A DNA stretch of 45,872 nt from Gammaproteobacteria bacterium (GTDB lineage Bacteria; Pseudomonadota; Gammaproteobacteria; GCA-002705445; GCA-002716945): positions 1 through 45,872 of the forward strand of contig JAURQW010000023.1 of assembly GCA_030835925.1 (NCBI GenBank). The letters are read 5' to 3'. How positions within the stretch are numbered: position 1 is the first letter of the stretch; each line of letters starts with the position of its first letter. The notes below the pieces were generated by a model that was not told the DNA's origin, searched no databases, and worked only from the letters and a program-made list of their open reading frames with translations. The position numbers were made by a program, and so were the translations under genes. Below, one piece after another: positions 38,648 to 45,872 of the stretch.

Positions 38648-38682
38648 TTATCCACAACTTTATTAACATAAACTGTGGATAA
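38648..38682. promoter_or_regulatory. inverted pair of perfect DnaA boxes
   Basis: TTATCCACA (38648-38656) and TGTGGATAA (38674-38682) are both exact matches to the strongest E. coli DnaA box, in opposite orientation with 17 bases between. With flanking bases the arms extend to TTTATCCACA/TGTGGATAAA. The spacer holds TTATTAACA, a weaker near-match. The pair lies about 65 bases before priA, in the AT-rich gap. DnaA binding is therefore likely; whether the site starts replication or controls priA is open. Confidence 0.7.
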
Positions 38683-38735
38683 AGAAAATCTCGACTAGAA
38701 TACAAGCAAAGATATTAAAAGATTTTACGTGAATG

Positions 38736-38741
38736 TATAAT
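38736..38741 (+). promoter_or_regulatory. candidate -10 box of priA
   Basis: TATAAT lies 5 bases before the priA ATG, so a transcript from it would start at the start codon. It sits 54 bases downstream of the second DnaA box, so bound DnaA could act on it. No clear -35 is seen. Confidence 0.45.
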
Positions 38742-38746
38742 AAATT

Positions 38747-40909
38747 ATGAAAAAGCTGCTAAAAATTGCATTTAACCTGCCTCTCTATAGCACTTACGAT
38801 TATTTAGCTCCAGAATATACTACACATATTAGAATTGGGATGAGAGTTGAGGCGCCTTTTGGAAGAAAAAAATTAATAGGTATAATCAGTGAAATAAATA
38901 ATATAGATATAGCCAATTACAACAAATATAAGTTAAAGACCATATATTCTGTTCTGGATACTAAAGCTATTATAACAAAAGATCTCATGAAAATATGTAA
39001 ATGGGCATCTAATTATTATCAACATCCTCTCGGACAAGTTTACTTCAGTTGTATACCTAGCAAACTCAAGAAGAATAATGTAGTAAATGTAAAAAATAAT
39101 AAAAGTTTTTTTTATGAAACTACGGATAAGAAAAAAGATGACTATTTTAGTAATAAATCTGCACAAAAAAGAATATATGAATTTATAAAAGAAAAAACGA
39201 GAGTAAAGTCAAAAGAAATAAAACAGTCTAATTCATTGAAGCTGTTATTAGATAATGGCTTTGTTAAGAAGAATTACTCTTTTTGTCCGACAAATGCTTC
39301 TCGAGCAGTAAATTTAAATCATGAGCAAACTAAAGCATACCAGGATATAGTCCAAAAAATTAATATGTTTTCTCCAAGCCTGATTGAAGGAGTAACAGGT
39401 AGTGGAAAGACAGAGTTATACATTAAAGTTATAAAAAAAATATTATTGTCGGAAGGCCAGGCATTGGTAATTGTTCCAGAAATAAACCTAATTCCACAGA
39501 TGGTTAAAAGGTTCATAAATTATCTAGATTGTAATATTTCAGAATACCATTCATCAATCTCAGAAAATAATAAATATAATATTTGGAAAGAAAGCGCAGA
39601 TGGAATTATAGATGTAGTTATTGGAACAAGGTCAGCAGTTTTCTTACCTTTTAAAGATCTCAAAATAATTATAATTGATGAAGAACATGATGGGTCGCTT
39701 AAACAATCAGAAAAATTTAGATATCATGCTAGAGATTTGTCACTGGTGAGATCAAAAAACTTAAATATTCCAATATTGATGGGAAGCGCCACTCCCTCTT
39801 TTGAAAGTTTACATAATTGTGAGATAGGGAAGTATAATCATATTGTTCTTAAGAAAAGATTCTTTAATACAAAACTACCTACTGTAAAAGTAGTTGATGT
39901 TAACAAAGATACTATGACTGATGGTTTTTCATCTGAGTTAGTTAGATCTATTAGGAATGAATTATGTTCAAATAAACAAGTTTTATTATTTGTTGGGAGA
40001 AGAGGCTATAGTCATGCCCTATTGTGCAAGATATGTGGCTGGACCTCTAAATGCTACAAATGTGATACTTATATGACATTTCATAAAAATGAAAATATTT
40101 TATGGTGTCATCACTGTGGTTATAAGAAAAAGATCAATATAGACGAAATATGCTCATGCAAAGATAAAAATGCAATAGTGCCGTTAGGAACTGGAACAGA
40201 AAGAGTGGAGACAAAATGTAAGGAACTTTTCCCGCAAGCTAAAGTAATGAGAGTTGACAGTGACACTATAAATAATATTACAAAGTTAAGAGGTTTTATA
40301 AAAAAAACTCAATCTAATGAAATTGATATACTTGTAGGAACTCAAATGTTAACAAAAGGACATGATTTTCCTGAGTTAAATCTCGTTGGTATAATTGATA
40401 TTGACGCTGGTCTTTACAGTCTAGATTTCAGAGGAATAGAGAAAATCGGACAAATGATAATTCAAGTTGCTGGCAGATCAGGAAGACATAATAGTCAAGG
40501 CAAGCTCATCATACAAACTAGGAAGCCAGATAATATTTTAATGAATGAGCTATTAAATAATGGCTATAACAAATTTTATAAAAAAGCCATGCTAGAAAGA
40601 AATCAGTCCTTATTCCCCCCTTACTCATACTTATCATTATTTCGCGTATCTAGTTTGAATAAAAATGAGGGTTTGTCTTTCCTTATGAAAGTTAAAAATA
40701 ACTTTTCAGGAACTATAGTGAACCTGCTAGGACCGGCTCCTGCTCCAATTTTAAAAAAAAATAATAGGTATTATTATCAACTACTTGTAAATGCTAGAAC
40801 CAGAAAATCACTTTTACAGAAATCTTCTGAGATAAGAGAGTATATAATCAAGCAAAAAAAGAGTAATATTAGATGGTCAATAGATATAGACCCTGTCGAC
40901 TTATATTAA
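38747..40909 (+). CDS. priA: primosomal protein N' (replication restart helicase)
   Basis: PriA recognises stalled forks and reloads the replisome. The 720 residues start with the DNA-binding domain (LYSTYDYLAPE, VEAPFGRKKLIGII). The helicase domain follows, with Walker A GVTGSGKTELYIK, Walker B IIIIDEEHDGS, GSATPSFESL and QVAGRSGRH. The zinc-binding insertion has CKICGWTSKCYKCD and CHHCG, but the last pair reads CSCK, with one rather than two residues between the cysteines. Length is close to the usual 730. The gene follows the DnaA-box region, and argS follows after 18 bases, a common gammaproteobacterial pairing. Confidence 0.95.
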   Translation: MKKLLKIAFNLPLYSTYDYLAPEYTTHIRIGMRVEAPFGRKKLIGIISEINNIDIANYNKYKLKTIYSVLDTKAIITKDLMKICKWASNYYQHPLGQVYFSCIPSKLKKNNVVNVKNNKSFFYETTDKKKDDYFSNKSAQKRIYEFIKEKTRVKSKEIKQSNSLKLLLDNGFVKKNYSFCPTNASRAVNLNHEQTKAYQDIVQKINMFSPSLIEGVTGSGKTELYIKVIKKILLSEGQALVIVPEINLIPQMVKRFINYLDCNISEYHSSISENNKYNIWKESADGIIDVVIGTRSAVFLPFKDLKIIIIDEEHDGSLKQSEKFRYHARDLSLVRSKNLNIPILMGSATPSFESLHNCEIGKYNHIVLKKRFFNTKLPTVKVVDVNKDTMTDGFSSELVRSIRNELCSNKQVLLFVGRRGYSHALLCKICGWTSKCYKCDTYMTFHKNENILWCHHCGYKKKINIDEICSCKDKNAIVPLGTGTERVETKCKELFPQAKVMRVDSDTINNITKLRGFIKKTQSNEIDILVGTQMLTKGHDFPELNLVGIIDIDAGLYSLDFRGIEKIGQMIIQVAGRSGRHNSQGKLIIQTRKPDNILMNELLNNGYNKFYKKAMLERNQSLFPPYSYLSLFRVSSLNKNEGLSFLMKVKNNFSGTIVNLLGPAPAPILKKNNRYYYQLLVNARTRKSLLQKSSEIREYIIKQKKSNIRWSIDIDPVDLY

Positions 40910-40927
40910 AAGAAAAAGGTTTGAGTT

Positions 40928-42556
40928 TTGAAAAAGATAATAAAAGATATACTAATAAATGCTATTAATCATACTTACCCAAATAGTGAATTTATTGGGT
41001 TAATAGAAGTTCAAAATGTAACTGCTAAAAATGTTGAAGCTGATTTTTTTTCTAATATATCAATGAAGTTAGCGAAACAATTAAAAGAAAATCCGATGCA
41101 TATTGCTCAAGAAATTACAAAAAATATTTCAAAAATAGATGATATTCAAGTTGATATTGTAAAGCCTGGATACATAAATTTTATCGTACATGACAAAGAA
41201 AAGAATAATGTAATTTCTATTATTAATAATAGCAATGATCTTCTTGGTCATTGTAAAACTGATGACAAGCTCAAAATTAATGTGGAATTTGTGTCCGCTA
41301 ATCCTACAGGGCCACTACATGTGGGGCATGGCAGAGGCGTCATATATGGTAATATAATCGCTAAGTTTTTAAAAATACAAGGACATAATGTTACGAAGGA
41401 GTATTATGTAAATGACCACGGTAACCAAATACGAAAACTTTGTTTAAGTGTGTTCTCTCATATTGATGAGTTATATGCTAAAAGTGAAGATGATCTTTAT
41501 CAAGGTGAATATACAAAAGAAATCGCAGTCTTAATAAAAAAAAATAATATTGAGCTTCCTGTTATACCCAAAACCTCAGATCATTTAATAGATATACCTG
41601 AGGATACTAGGAACTTCATTGTTAAAAACATGGTTGATAGAATCAAAACGCAACTTAATAATTTAAACATAAAGTTCGATAATTGGTTTTATGAAACATC
41701 TCTTTTTGATGAAAAAAGTAAATATAAACCTGATCATCTTATTCAAAAATTAGAAAAATCAGGCAATCTCCATAATGATGGGACAAACGCAATAATGCTC
41801 AAAGCTGAAGAGCCTAGAGTGCTGGTTAAATCTGATGGAACATATACATACTTTGCGACAGACCTGGCATATCATCATTTAAAAATGGAGGAATATGATG
41901 TTGTTATAGATGTATGGGGCGCAGATCATCATGGGTATATCCCTAGGATGGAAGCAGGCCTCATAGCACTTGGGCATAAAACTGACAAATTAGATATTCA
42001 TTTAATACAATTTGCGAATTTATATAGAGATGGAGAAAAAATATCTATGTCTACAAGAAAAGGTGAATATGTTGAACTAAATGAACTTGGTGATGAAATA
42101 GGAAATGATGCTATAAATTTCTTTTATTTAACTAAAAATAAAGATCAGCATCTAGATTTTGACTTAAATGTCGCTATTAATCAGAATAAGAATAATCCAG
42201 TTTTTTACATTCAATATGCCCATGCAAGAATAGAAAAAATATTGACAGAAGTAGGGAGGTATCAAGATAAGGAGTATGACCTACAAAGTTTAGATAACAA
42301 ACTTGAAAAAGATTTAATATCTACTCTTATGAATTTCAATGAAGTTGCAACTAAAACAATAATGAAGCTTCAACCTCATCTAATGACACATTTTTTGCTA
42401 AAATTAGCGCAAGACTTCCATAGTTACTATGCAAATATAAAAATATTAAATCAGGATGAAATTGATTATAGTAAAATTCACCTAATAGCTGCTGTACAGA
42501 AAGTAATCAAGTGTGGGCTAGACTTATTAAACATAAACTCACCAAAGGTTATGTGA
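40928..42556 (+). CDS. argS: arginyl-tRNA synthetase
   Basis: ArgS charges tRNA-Arg. It is a class I synthetase with the HIGH-type motif ANPTGPLHVGHGRGVIYG, the KEYYVNDHGNQIRKL segment, VWGADHHGYIPRMEA, and the KMSKS counterpart ISMSTRKGEYV, followed by a C-terminal anticodon-binding domain. The 542 residues are slightly short for the family. The start is a TTG at 40928 with AAAAAGG upstream. No nearby ATG keeps the N-terminal domain, so this TTG is likely genuine. Its stop overlaps the HAD phosphatase start by one base (TGATG at the junction). Confidence 0.94.
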   Translation: MKKIIKDILINAINHTYPNSEFIGLIEVQNVTAKNVEADFFSNISMKLAKQLKENPMHIAQEITKNISKIDDIQVDIVKPGYINFIVHDKEKNNVISIINNSNDLLGHCKTDDKLKINVEFVSANPTGPLHVGHGRGVIYGNIIAKFLKIQGHNVTKEYYVNDHGNQIRKLCLSVFSHIDELYAKSEDDLYQGEYTKEIAVLIKKNNIELPVIPKTSDHLIDIPEDTRNFIVKNMVDRIKTQLNNLNIKFDNWFYETSLFDEKSKYKPDHLIQKLEKSGNLHNDGTNAIMLKAEEPRVLVKSDGTYTYFATDLAYHHLKMEEYDVVIDVWGADHHGYIPRMEAGLIALGHKTDKLDIHLIQFANLYRDGEKISMSTRKGEYVELNELGDEIGNDAINFFYLTKNKDQHLDFDLNVAINQNKNNPVFYIQYAHARIEKILTEVGRYQDKEYDLQSLDNKLEKDLISTLMNFNEVATKTIMKLQPHLMTHFLLKLAQDFHSYYANIKILNQDEIDYSKIHLIAAVQKVIKCGLDLLNINSPKVM

Positions 42557-43395
42557 TGAAACAAAATAAAATTGCTATTATCTATGATTTTGATGGGACG
42601 TTGACGCCTAAGTCAATGCAAGAATATACTTTATTGCCTAAACTAGGGATTAATTCCCAAAGCTTCTGGAAAAATATAGTCAAAGAAGCCAAAGAAACTG
42701 GAGGCGAATCGATGATGATCTATATGAGACAACTTTTAGATCATGCTAAAAATAAAAATATAAGGATATCAAAAGATGAATTCTTCAAAATGGGTAAAGA
42801 TATCCAATATTACGACGGAGTAATTGAATGGTTTAAAAATATTGATAGATATGTGAAAAAAATTTCATGTGGAGAGGTTGAAATATATCATTATATAATT
42901 TCAGCAGGTCATATAGAAATACTTGAGGGCATATCTATCAAGAAATACATCAAGAAAATATTTGCATCTGAATATTTTTATAATGATGAACAACATGCAG
43001 TATTCCCAAAAATTGTAGTTACAGATACAACAAAAACCCAATATTTATTTAGAATTAACAAAGGTAAGGAGCACCTCTCGGATAATATCAATAGTCATAT
43101 GTCTGAGAATAAACGCCCGATACCATTTGATAATATGATTTATGTTGGCGATGGGCTTACAGATGTGCCAAGTATGGCGTTGATTAAAAAAGAAGGTGGT
43201 CATTCTATAGCTGTTTACCAAAAAAAACTAAAGGCACAGGTTAAAATATGTGAGCAGTTATTTAAAGCAAATAGAGTTGATTTTATATCTGAAGCAGATT
43301 TTAGAAAAGGTTCTAACTTATACAAAAGAACTTGCTTATTGCTTGACTATGTAATTGCAAAGATAAGATATACAATGGAACTTGATAGGAAATAA
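42556..43395 (+). CDS. HAD-superfamily phosphatase of unknown substrate
   Basis: This is a cytosolic HAD hydrolase of 279 residues from the ATG at 42556; the track start at 42511 lies inside argS. Motif I IIYDFDGTLTPKS gives the nucleophile Asp and acid Asp (about 11 and 13). Motif II is the Ser in IISAGH, motif III a Lys near DTTKTQYLF, and motif IV YVGDGLTDVPSM. The layout resembles phosphoserine phosphatase-like members with a helical cap at about 20-100. The C-terminal 60 residues (YKRTCLLLDYVIAKIRYTME) have no assigned role. It is coupled to argS and convergent with speD. Confidence 0.8.
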   Translation: MKQNKIAIIYDFDGTLTPKSMQEYTLLPKLGINSQSFWKNIVKEAKETGGESMMIYMRQLLDHAKNKNIRISKDEFFKMGKDIQYYDGVIEWFKNIDRYVKKISCGEVEIYHYIISAGHIEILEGISIKKYIKKIFASEYFYNDEQHAVFPKIVVTDTTKTQYLFRINKGKEHLSDNINSHMSENKRPIPFDNMIYVGDGLTDVPSMALIKKEGGHSIAVYQKKLKAQVKICEQLFKANRVDFISEADFRKGSNLYKRTCLLLDYVIAKIRYTMELDRK

Positions 43396-43396
43396 T

Positions 43397-43780
43397 TTAA
43401 ATTTCGTCGATTAAAACTAAGTCAGATTTTCTATCTAAGAATTTATATTGAAGTTTTGTTATGCTAAATGATTCCTTTAGAGATGAGATCACAATATCTA
43501 AATCAAAGAGTTTGCAGCTGTAGACATCAAGTTGAAATAAACCAGGCTCCTGCTCATCCCATATGTGTAAAACAATGTGACTCGTTTCGATTAAGGCCAT
43601 GCAAGTAATACCTCTATTCCCCTCTTGATCAATATAAGAGATATGAGGGCCTTGCATTAATTTCATGTCAATCTTAGCTATAAGATCATTCATCCATGTT
43701 AAAACGTAACCCAGCTCATCCTTTGATGGACAGTTGTCCACCTCAGCTCTAACAAGGAGGTGTTTATGTTCTAGAATCAT
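43397..43780 (-). CDS. speD: S-adenosylmethionine decarboxylase proenzyme (short bacterial form)
   Basis: SpeD makes decarboxylated SAM, the aminopropyl donor for spermidine. The 127 residues are the small one-chain class. Ser67 in LIETSHIVLHIW is the self-cleavage site that becomes the pyruvoyl cofactor. His72 and Cys89 (LDVYSC) match the processing and proton-donor residues, with two more residues between Ser and Cys than in the Thermotoga enzyme as I recall it. Some small SpeD relatives have become pyruvoyl arginine or ornithine decarboxylases, so activity is not fully certain. It is divergent from speE across an 80-base gap and convergent with the HAD gene (1-base gap). No ribosome site precedes the ATG. 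Confidence 0.85.
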   Translation of the reverse strand: MILEHKHLLVRAEVDNCPSKDELGYVLTWMNDLIAKIDMKLMQGPHISYIDQEGNRGITCMALIETSHIVLHIWDEQEPGLFQLDVYSCKLFDLDIVISSLKESFSITKLQYKFLDRKSDLVLIDEI

Positions 43781-43808
43781 AATAATTACTAATATTTAAA
43801 AAAATTTG

Positions 43809-43830
43809 TTATAAGAGTATAATCTTATAA
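43809..43830. promoter_or_regulatory. palindrome enclosing a -10 box between speD and speE
   Basis: TTATAAGA-6 bases-TCTTATAA is a perfect 8-base inverted repeat, and the centre supplies TATAAT (43818-43823) facing speE. Reading the other way, TATACT/TATAAC hexamers face speD. A repressor bound here would block both promoters. AGAGG at 43844-43848 is the likely speE ribosome site, 12 bases before the ATG. Confidence 0.5.
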
Positions 43831-43860
43831 ATTTTAATATAAAAGAGGTATATTATTAAA

Positions 43861-44580
43861 ATGTATGCATCAGAGTTTAACAGAGAAACTGGAACTACAT
43901 TTTCAATAAAATGTAAAAAGTTAATATATAAAACCAAATCGAATTTTCAGAACATAGAGGTATATCAGTCTGAACAGTATGGGAATGTAATGATGCTGGA
44001 TAATTGTTTTATGCTCACCGCTAAAGGCAATGACCAATACCATGATAAATGCATATCTCTAGCAACCACCGATAAAAAAGGGGCAAATGTTTTAATTATA
44101 GGAGGAGGTGACTTTGGATTAGTTAAGAGTCTTTTTAAAAAAATAGATATAAAAAAGTTATATATTGTAGAAATTGATGAGAAAGTTATTGATGTCAGTA
44201 TGGAGTTTTTTCCGGATTTTTTTAAATTGTCTAAAAAAGCAAAAGAAAAAATTACTATAACTATAGATGATGGTTATGATTGGGTAAAAAATAATAAAAT
44301 AGCATTTGATATTATTATTATAGACTGCACAGACCCAAATCCTATTGCTAAAAAATTATACTCAAAAAGATTCTACCAACACATCTATAAGTCACTTAAT
44401 AAAAAAGGAATATTAATACAGCAAAGTGGCTCTCCATACTTAAATAAGAAAGATATTATAAATCCTACTATTAGTAAATTATCTACTATAGGGTTTACTA
44501 AAATTACACTAAATACCTTTGGTATGCCGATATATCCATTAGGTACATGGTCATTTATTAAATGTAAAAAGGCGCGATAA
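43861..44580 (+). CDS. speE: spermidine synthase-family aminopropyltransferase
   Basis: SpeE moves an aminopropyl group from decarboxylated SAM to a diamine. The 239 residues keep the nucleotide-binding LIIGGGDFGLVKSL, the acidic YIVEIDE, the catalytic IIIDCTDPNP and the closing MPIYPLGTWSF. The N-terminal gate differs: the usual QTTERDEFIYHE reads MLTAKGNDQYHD, so the Gln and several acidic positions that line the substrate pocket are changed. The protein is also shorter than the common 280-290. A different acceptor is possible. The last codons and stop lie inside a terminator hairpin shared with amt. Confidence 0.83.
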   Translation: MYASEFNRETGTTFSIKCKKLIYKTKSNFQNIEVYQSEQYGNVMMLDNCFMLTAKGNDQYHDKCISLATTDKKGANVLIIGGGDFGLVKSLFKKIDIKKLYIVEIDEKVIDVSMEFFPDFFKLSKKAKEKITITIDDGYDWVKNNKIAFDIIIIDCTDPNPIAKKLYSKRFYQHIYKSLNKKGILIQQSGSPYLNKKDIINPTISKLSTIGFTKITLNTFGMPIYPLGTWSFIKCKKAR

Positions 44581-44591
44581 ATTATCGCGCC
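44571..44591. terminator. bidirectional terminator between speE and amt
   Basis: GGCGCGAT-AAATT-ATCGCGCC is an 8-base-pair, G+C-rich stem in otherwise AT-rich DNA. On the minus strand it is followed by TTTTT and would end amt; on the plus strand by TTT for speE. The final codons and TAA stop of speE form the left arm. It is the clearest intrinsic terminator in the window. Confidence 0.85.
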
Positions 44592-44608
44592 TTTCAATAT
44601 GAGATTAG

Positions 44609-45872
44609 TTATTTTTTTGGGTATACAGATGGAGCAGAATCAAATTGTTTGCTAAATTCTGGATATGCTTCTAAACCACATTCAGAAATATCTACACCTT
44701 CTTCTTCTTCTTGTTCTGTAACTCTTAATCCATATATGCTATGGATAATTTTCCAGATGATGAAACTTGTGATAAAAGTCCATAAGAAAATCACAATTAT
44801 TCCATATAACTGAGCACCTAAGCTTCCACCAGTTAAAGTAACTGCTAACAAGCCCCATATACCTGCAGTTCCATGAGCTGAAATCGCACCCACTGGATCA
44901 TCAATATTCAATTTATCTAGAGTGATGATAGAGAATACAACTATCAGTCCGCCGATAAATCCAATTATAAGAGCTAAGCCAGGTGTAGGCGCCAGTGGCT
45001 CGGCAGTTATAGACACTAATCCAGCAATAGCGCCATTAAGAGCCATTGTTAAATCAGACTTACCAAACATCATTTTTGATAGAATTAATGCACCCATAAC
45101 GCCACCAGCAGCGGCTAAATTTGTATTTACAAATATTAAAGAGACTGCATTAGCTTCAACAACATTTGAAACGATTAATTCAGAACCACCATTAAAACCA
45201 AACCAGCCAAGCCACAAGATGAAAGTACCAAGTGTTGCTAATGGTAAATTAGCTCCAGGCATTGCTTGAGGTTTACCGTCTTTATATTTTCCTTTTCTAG
45301 ATCCTAATACAATTACACCTGCTAGAGCAGCTGCAGCGCCGCAAAGATGTACTACACCAGAACCTGCAAAATCTGAAAAACCAGCAGCATCTAAGAAACC
45401 ACCGCCCCATTTCCAATATCCTTGAACTGGGTATATTATGCTTGTCATAAATACACAGAAAAGAAGAAAAGGCCATAATTTCATACGTTCAGCTACAGCA
45501 CCAGAGATTATTGAACATGCGGTAGCTACAAATACAACCTGAAAAAAATGATCAGACATACCTGAATAATATACATCACCACCGCTACCAACAACCGCTT
45601 CAACTGTATTGTCAGTGCCTAGAAAAAATGAGAGATCCGGTATGATGCCAGATCCTCCGCCAGGATACATAAGATTGTATCCTACCACCATATACATTAT
45701 GCAAGAGATGGAATATAGAGAGATATTTTTTGTTAATATCTCAGCAGTATTTTTAGCTCTTACAAGACCAGCTTCAAGCATTGTGAAACCAGCCGCCATC
45801 CACATGACAAATGCGCCCATTACTAGAAAGTAAAGTGTGTCTAACGCATATGCCAACTCTATGAGTTGTGTT
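44609..45872 (-). CDS. amt: ammonium transporter (5' end outside window)
   Basis: Amt is an inner-membrane channel for ammonium. The fragment of about 420 residues spans helices from LYFLVMGAFVMWMAAGFTMLEAGLVR to a cytosolic tail rich in Glu. Both pore histidines are seen, in VVHLCGAAAALAG and ISAHGTAGIWG, along with the NPMGG-like and WKWGGGFLD stretches. The track's start is a TTG at 45856, but the frame stays open to the window edge (TQLIE precedes LAYALD), so the real start, probably with a signal peptide, lies beyond. The sequence resembles marine proteobacterial Amt types. No glnK is downstream, as the gene ends at the shared terminator. Confidence 0.92.
   Translation of the reverse strand, partial: TQLIELAYALDTLYFLVMGAFVMWMAAGFTMLEAGLVRAKNTAEILTKNISLYSISCIMYMVVGYNLMYPGGGSGIIPDLSFFLGTDNTVEAVVGSGGDVYYSGMSDHFFQVVFVATACSIISGAVAERMKLWPFLLFCVFMTSIIYPVQGYWKWGGGFLDAAGFSDFAGSGVVHLCGAAAALAGVIVLGSRKGKYKDGKPQAMPGANLPLATLGTFILWLGWFGFNGGSELIVSNVVEANAVSLIFVNTNLAAAGGVMGALILSKMMFGKSDLTMALNGAIAGLVSITAEPLAPTPGLALIIGFIGGLIVVFSIITLDKLNIDDPVGAISAHGTAGIWGLLAVTLTGGSLGAQLYGIIVIFLWTFITSFIIWKIIHSIYGLRVTEQEEEEGVDISECGLEAYPEFSKQFDSAPSVYPKK

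Larger units (their letters stand above)
38312..38746. other. long AT-rich intergenic region with DnaA boxes
   Basis: This is the only gene-free stretch above 300 bases. It separates divergent HNH nuclease and priA genes, is strongly AT-rich, and holds no credible ORF. It contains two perfect, inverted DnaA boxes near its right end. The element TTTATTAACATA occurs twice (38473-38484 and 38659-38670), and CCTAA-AA-TTAGG forms a small palindrome at 38425-38436. A TATAAT faces each flanking gene. The content fits a replication origin or a DnaA-controlled promoter region. No tRNA, hairpin-rich small RNA or riboswitch is evident. Confidence 0.7.

Overview
This window looks like an ordinary stretch of core chromosome from a compact, AT-rich proteobacterium. 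A gammaproteobacterium is most likely, and some betaproteobacteria remain possible. The taxonomic hints are the gene strings asmA-mutY-yggX-tRNA-Phe, gshB-ruvX-pyrB, yggS-proC-yggT-metX-metW, rpsU-yqeY(-dnaG) and priA-argS, the proteobacterial (non-E. coli) type GshA, and BioC/BioH. Low G+C, very short or negative gaps between genes, a pyrophosphate-type phosphofructokinase and a marine-looking Amt fit a streamlined aquatic lineage, such as SUP05-like sulfur oxidisers or a similar reduced genome. That last step is inference. I see no insertion sequence, phage, CRISPR array or rRNA.

Layout. 1-4237: cytochrome c oxidase (ctaD partial, ctaC) and bioH-bioC on the minus strand, then plsY convergent with tsaD. 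4322-15326: a plus-strand run rpsU-yqeY-gltD-hemE-aroK-aroB-gltB-dnaG, in which the familiar aroK-aroB-gltB-gltD-hemE block appears circularly permuted and sits between yqeY and dnaG. 15383-27339: a long plus-strand run metK-ahcY-bioA-rsmE-gshA-gshB-ruvX-pyrB-yggS-proC-yggT-metX-metW. 27340-32389: a minus-strand run (read right to left) moaC-asmA-like-mutY-yggX-tRNA-Phe-TPR/2OG oxygenase-hspQ-terB-like. 32458-36703: rdgB, M48 lipoprotein protease, stand-alone 5'-3' exonuclease, PPi-type PFK. 36687-38311: hemH and an HNH nuclease on the minus strand. 38312-38746: the only long non-coding stretch, carrying two perfect, inverted DnaA boxes. 38747-45872: priA-argS-HAD phosphatase, divergent speD/speE, and a 5'-truncated amt.

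Function. Ammonium uptake (amt) feeds GOGAT (gltBD). Shikimate, haem, glutathione, proline, pyrimidine, methionine and biotin steps are present. S-adenosylmethionine is a recurring theme: metX/metW and metK supply it, ahcY clears its product, and bioA, bioC, rsmE and speD/speE consume it. Several ORF-track starts are probably wrong and are corrected here (yqeY, gltB, rsmE, metW, mutY, exonuclease, PFK, hemH, HAD, amt).

I do not see a clearly new multi-gene system. The best leads are the DnaA-box region upstream of priA, the permuted and inserted glt/aro block, the TPR-2OG oxygenase encoded directly behind tRNA-Phe, the unusual SpeE substrate motif with a palindromic speD/speE promoter, and a recurrent -10-box spacing that suggests leaderless mRNAs.
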